From: Morinoia aosen
Taxonomy: Eukaryota; Arthropoda; Malacostraca; Amphipoda; Talitridae
Assembly (NCBI GenBank): GCA_030386875.1
Contig: JASJYW010000026.1
Span: forward strand, 16,546,193-16,610,192
DNA length: 64,000 nt
Direction: 5' to 3'
In this document: piece by piece, positions 61,101-64,000 of the stretch
Numbering within the stretch: position 1 is the first letter of the stretch
How the letters are laid out: each line of letters starts with the position of its first letter
Program-made: the position numbers and the translations under genes
The notes under the pieces: model-generated
The model's input: only the letters and a program-made list of their open reading frames with translations
Databases searched by the model: none
What the model was told of the DNA's origin: nothing

Positions 61101-62203
61101 ACAAAGGAGTACAGAAGGAATCTCTACAGCGCACAAAGGAGTACAGGAAATATCTCTAGAACGTACAAAGGAGTACACGAGGTATCTCTACAGCGCACAA
61201 AGGAGTACAGAAGGTATCTCTACAGCGCACAAAGGAGTACAGAAGGTATCTCTACAGCGCACAAAGGAGTAGAGAAGGTATCTCTACAGCGCACAAAGGA
61301 GTACAGAAGGTATCTCTACAGCGCACAAAGGAGTACAGGAAATATCTCTAGAACGTACAAAGGAGTACACGAGGTATCTCTACAGCGTACAAAGGAGTAC
61401 AGAAGGTATCTCTACAGCGTACAAAGGAGTACAGAAGGTATCTCTACAGCGCACAAAGGAGTACAGAAGGTATCTCTACAGCGCACAAAGGAGTACAGAA
61501 GGTATCTCTACAGCGCACAAAGGAGTACAGAAGGTATCTCTACAGCGCACAAAGGAGTACAGGAAATATCTCTAGAACGTACAAAGGAGTACACGAGGTA
61601 TCTCTACAGCGTACAAAGGAGTACAGAATGTATCTCTACAGCGCACAAAGGAGTACAGAAGGTATCTCTACAGCGCACAAAGGAGTACAGGAAATATCTC
61701 TAGAACGTACAAAGGAGTACACGAGGTATCTCTACAGCGTACAAAGGAGTAAAGAAGGTATCTTTACAGCGTACAAAGGAGTACAGAAGGTATCTCTACA
61801 GCGCACAAAGGAGTACAGAAGGTATCTCTACAGCGCACAAAGGAGTACAGGAAATATCTCTAGAACGTACATAGGAGTACACGAGGTATCTCTACAGCGC
61901 ACAAAGGAGTACAGAAGGTATCTCTACAGCGCACAAAGTACAGAAGGTATCTCTACAGCGCACAAAGGAGTACAGGAAATATCTCTAGAACGTACAAAGG
62001 AGTACACGAGGTATCTCTACAGCGCACAAAGGAGTACAGAAGGTATCTGTACAGCGCACAAAGGAGTACAGAAGGTATCTCTACAGCGCACAAAGGAGTA
62101 CAGAAGGTATCTCTACAGCGCACAAAGGAGTACAGAAGGTATATCTACAGCGCACAAAGGGGTACAGAAGGTATCTCTACAGCGCACAAAGGAGTACAGA
62201 AGG
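54158..62203. repeat. Two tandem 4023-bp higher-order units
   Basis: The rare word TATTTTTACA occurs at 54158 and 58181, and other markers recur at the same 4023-bp distance: the AATGGAGTACACG starts at 55321/59344 and 56889/60912, and GAATGTATCTC at 56037/60060 and 57605/61628. The length equals 126 monomers less three three-base deletions. Copy A has only one such unit (21516 onward), so the duplication is private to the downstream copy. A further partial repetition starts near 62.9 kb, with the marker at 63181 lying 3837 bp after 59344. Confidence 0.82.
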
Positions 62204-64000
62204 TATCTCTACAGCGCACAAAGGAGTACAGAAGGTATCTCTACAGCGCACAAAGGAGTACAGAAGGTATCTCTACAGCGCACAAAGGAGTACAGAAGGT
62301 ATCTCTACAGCGCACAAAGGAGTACAGGAAATATCTCTAGAACGTACAAAGGAGTACACGAGGTATCTCTACAGCGTACAAAGGAGTACAGAAGGTATCT
62401 CTACAGCGCACAAAGGAGTACAGAAGGTATCTCTACAGCGCACAACGGAGTACAGAAGGTATCTCTACAGCGCACAAAGGAGTACAGAAGGTATCTCTAC
62501 AGCGCACAAAGGAGTACAGGAAATATCTCTAGAACGTACAAAGGAGTACACGAGGTATCTCTACAGCGTACAAAGGAGTACAGAAGGTATCTCTACAGCG
62601 CACAAAGGAGTACAGAAGGTATCTCTACAGCGCACAAAGGAGTACAGAAGGTATCTCTACAGCGCACAAAGGAGTACAGAAGGTATCTCTACAGCGCACA
62701 AAGGAGTACAGAAGGTATCTCTACAGCGCACAAAGGAGTACAGGAAATATCTCTAGAACGTACAAAGGAGTACACGAGGTATCTCTACAGCGCACAAAGG
62801 AGTACAGAAGGTATCTCTACAGCGCACAAAGGAGTACAGAATGTATCTCTACAGCGCACAAAGGAGTACAGAAGGTATCTCTACAAGGCACAAAGGAGTA
62901 CAGAAGGTATCTCTACAGCGCACAAAGGAGTACAGAAGGTATCTCTACAGCGCACAAAGGAGTACAGAAGGTATCTCTACAGCGCACAAAGGAGTACAGA
63001 AGGTATCTCTTCAGCGCACAAAGGAGTACAGAAGGTATCTCTACAGCGTACAAAGGAGTACACGAGGTATCTCTACAGCGCACAAAGGAGTACAGAAGGT
63101 ATCTCTACAGCGCACTAAGGAGTACAGAAAGTATCTCTACAGCGCACAAAGGAGAACAGGAAATATCTCTAGAACGTACAATGGAGTACACGAGGTATCT
63201 CTACAGCGTACAAAGGAGTACAGAAGGTATCTCTTCAGCGCACAAAGGGGTACAGAAGGTATCTCTACAGCGCACAAAGGAGTACAGAAGGTATCTCTAC
63301 AGCGCACAAAGGAGTACAGAAGGTATCTCTACAGCGCACAAAAGAGTACAGAAGGTATCTCTACAGCGCACAAAGGAGTACAGAAGGAATCTCTACAGCG
63401 CACAAAGGAGTACAGGAAATATCTCTAGAACGTACAAAGGAGTACACGAGGTATCTCTACAGCGCACAAAGGAGTACAGAAGGTATCTCTACAGCGCACA
63501 AAGGAGTACAGAAGGTATCTCTACAGCGCACAAAGGAGTAGAGAAGGTATCTCTACAGCGCACAAAGGAGTACAGAAGGTATCTCTACAGCGCACAAAGG
63601 AGTACAGGAAATATCTCTAGAACGTACAAAGGAGTACACGAGGTATCTCTACAGCGTACAAAGGAGTACAGAAGGTATCTCTACAGCGTACAAAGGAGTA
63701 CAGAAGGTATCTCTACAGCGCACAAAGGAGTACAGAAGGTATCTCTACAGCGCACAAAGGAGTACAGAAGGTATCTCTACAGCGCATAAAGGAGTACAGA
63801 AGGTATCTCTACAGCGCACAAAGGAGTACAGGAAATATCTCTAGAACGTACAAAGGAGTACACGAGGTATCACTACAGCGTACAAAGGAGTACAGAATGT
63901 ATCTCTACAGCGCACAAAGGAGTACAGAAGGTATCTCTACAGCGCACAAAGGAGTACAGGAAATATCTCTAGAACGTACAAAGGAGTACACGAGGTATCT

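Larger units (their letters stand above)
42530..64000. repeat. 32-bp satellite array, right arm
   Basis: This is the same 32-bp satellite family as the left arm. It resumes in register after the retrotransposon: the bases after the CTAC duplication continue exactly as the first satellite copy does after 5566. It uses the same monomer subtypes, including the coupled pair that creates TCTAGA and the 29-bp deleted monomers, and runs past the right edge of the window. Compared with the first copy it shows deletions, a four-monomer insertion near 51.84-52.02 kb, a replaced segment near 46.6-49.7 kb and an extra tandem duplication of about 4 kb from 54.16 kb. I see no gene, RNA gene or other inserted element in it. 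Confidence 0.97.

Noticed and set aside
1-64000. Telomeric or rDNA spacer repeat
   Set aside because: The monomer does not resemble TTAGG, TTAGGG or other telomere words, and no rRNA sequence is present.
1-64000. 16-bp sub-periodicity inside the 32-bp monomer
   Set aside because: Comparing the two halves gives only about half of the positions matching, not better than loosely similar purine-rich words.

Overview
This is repetitive DNA from an animal genome, with no host gene that I can support. Almost all of it (1-33992 and 42530-64000, about 55 kb) is one uninterrupted satellite array with a 32-bp monomer. One complete LTR retrotransposon of the BEL/Pao superfamily sits inside the array, on the minus strand at 33993-42529. 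BEL/Pao elements are known only from metazoans. Together with a megasatellite-scale array this suggests an invertebrate, perhaps an arthropod, and probably heterochromatin. The species and chromosomal position cannot be read from the sequence.

Satellite. The commonest monomer begins ACAGCGCACAAAGG and ends GGTATCTCT. A few subtypes recur: a type ending GGAAATATCTCT; a type beginning AGAACGTAC that nearly always follows it, so that the junction creates TCTAGA; a GCGTAC type; an ACACGAGG type; and a 29-bp type lacking three bases after ACAAAG. The order of subtypes and private point changes show nested higher-order structure: 445 bp, 1274 bp, 1568 bp, about 4.02 kb and about 7-8.3 kb. At the top level, the block 1-28425 starts again at 28426. 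Its length fits 890 monomer positions exactly (890 x 32, minus 18 three-base deletions, minus one single-base deletion). The second copy is interrupted by the retrotransposon and has been rearranged further downstream.

Retrotransposon. Two 1515-bp LTRs (33993-35507 and 41015-42529) differ at four positions by eye. They flank a 5507-bp internal region with a single intact gag-pol reading frame (40900 down to 35531, 1789 residues). The frame encodes Gag with three CCHC knuckles, an aspartic protease, reverse transcriptase, RNase H, and an integrase with HHCC and DDE residues. A 4-bp CTAC target duplication flanks the element. The empty site is preserved at 5563-5566 in the first satellite copy, so the insertion probably happened after the 28.4-kb duplication, and recently.

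Coding potential elsewhere. The consensus monomer has no stop codon in any plus-strand frame, and 32 is not a multiple of 3. Every plus frame therefore reads the same 32-residue circular peptide until a variant monomer supplies a stop. The resulting open frames, up to 962 codons, are arithmetic consequences of the repeat and are not annotated as genes. I see no tRNA, rRNA, CRISPR array or bacterial-type operon.
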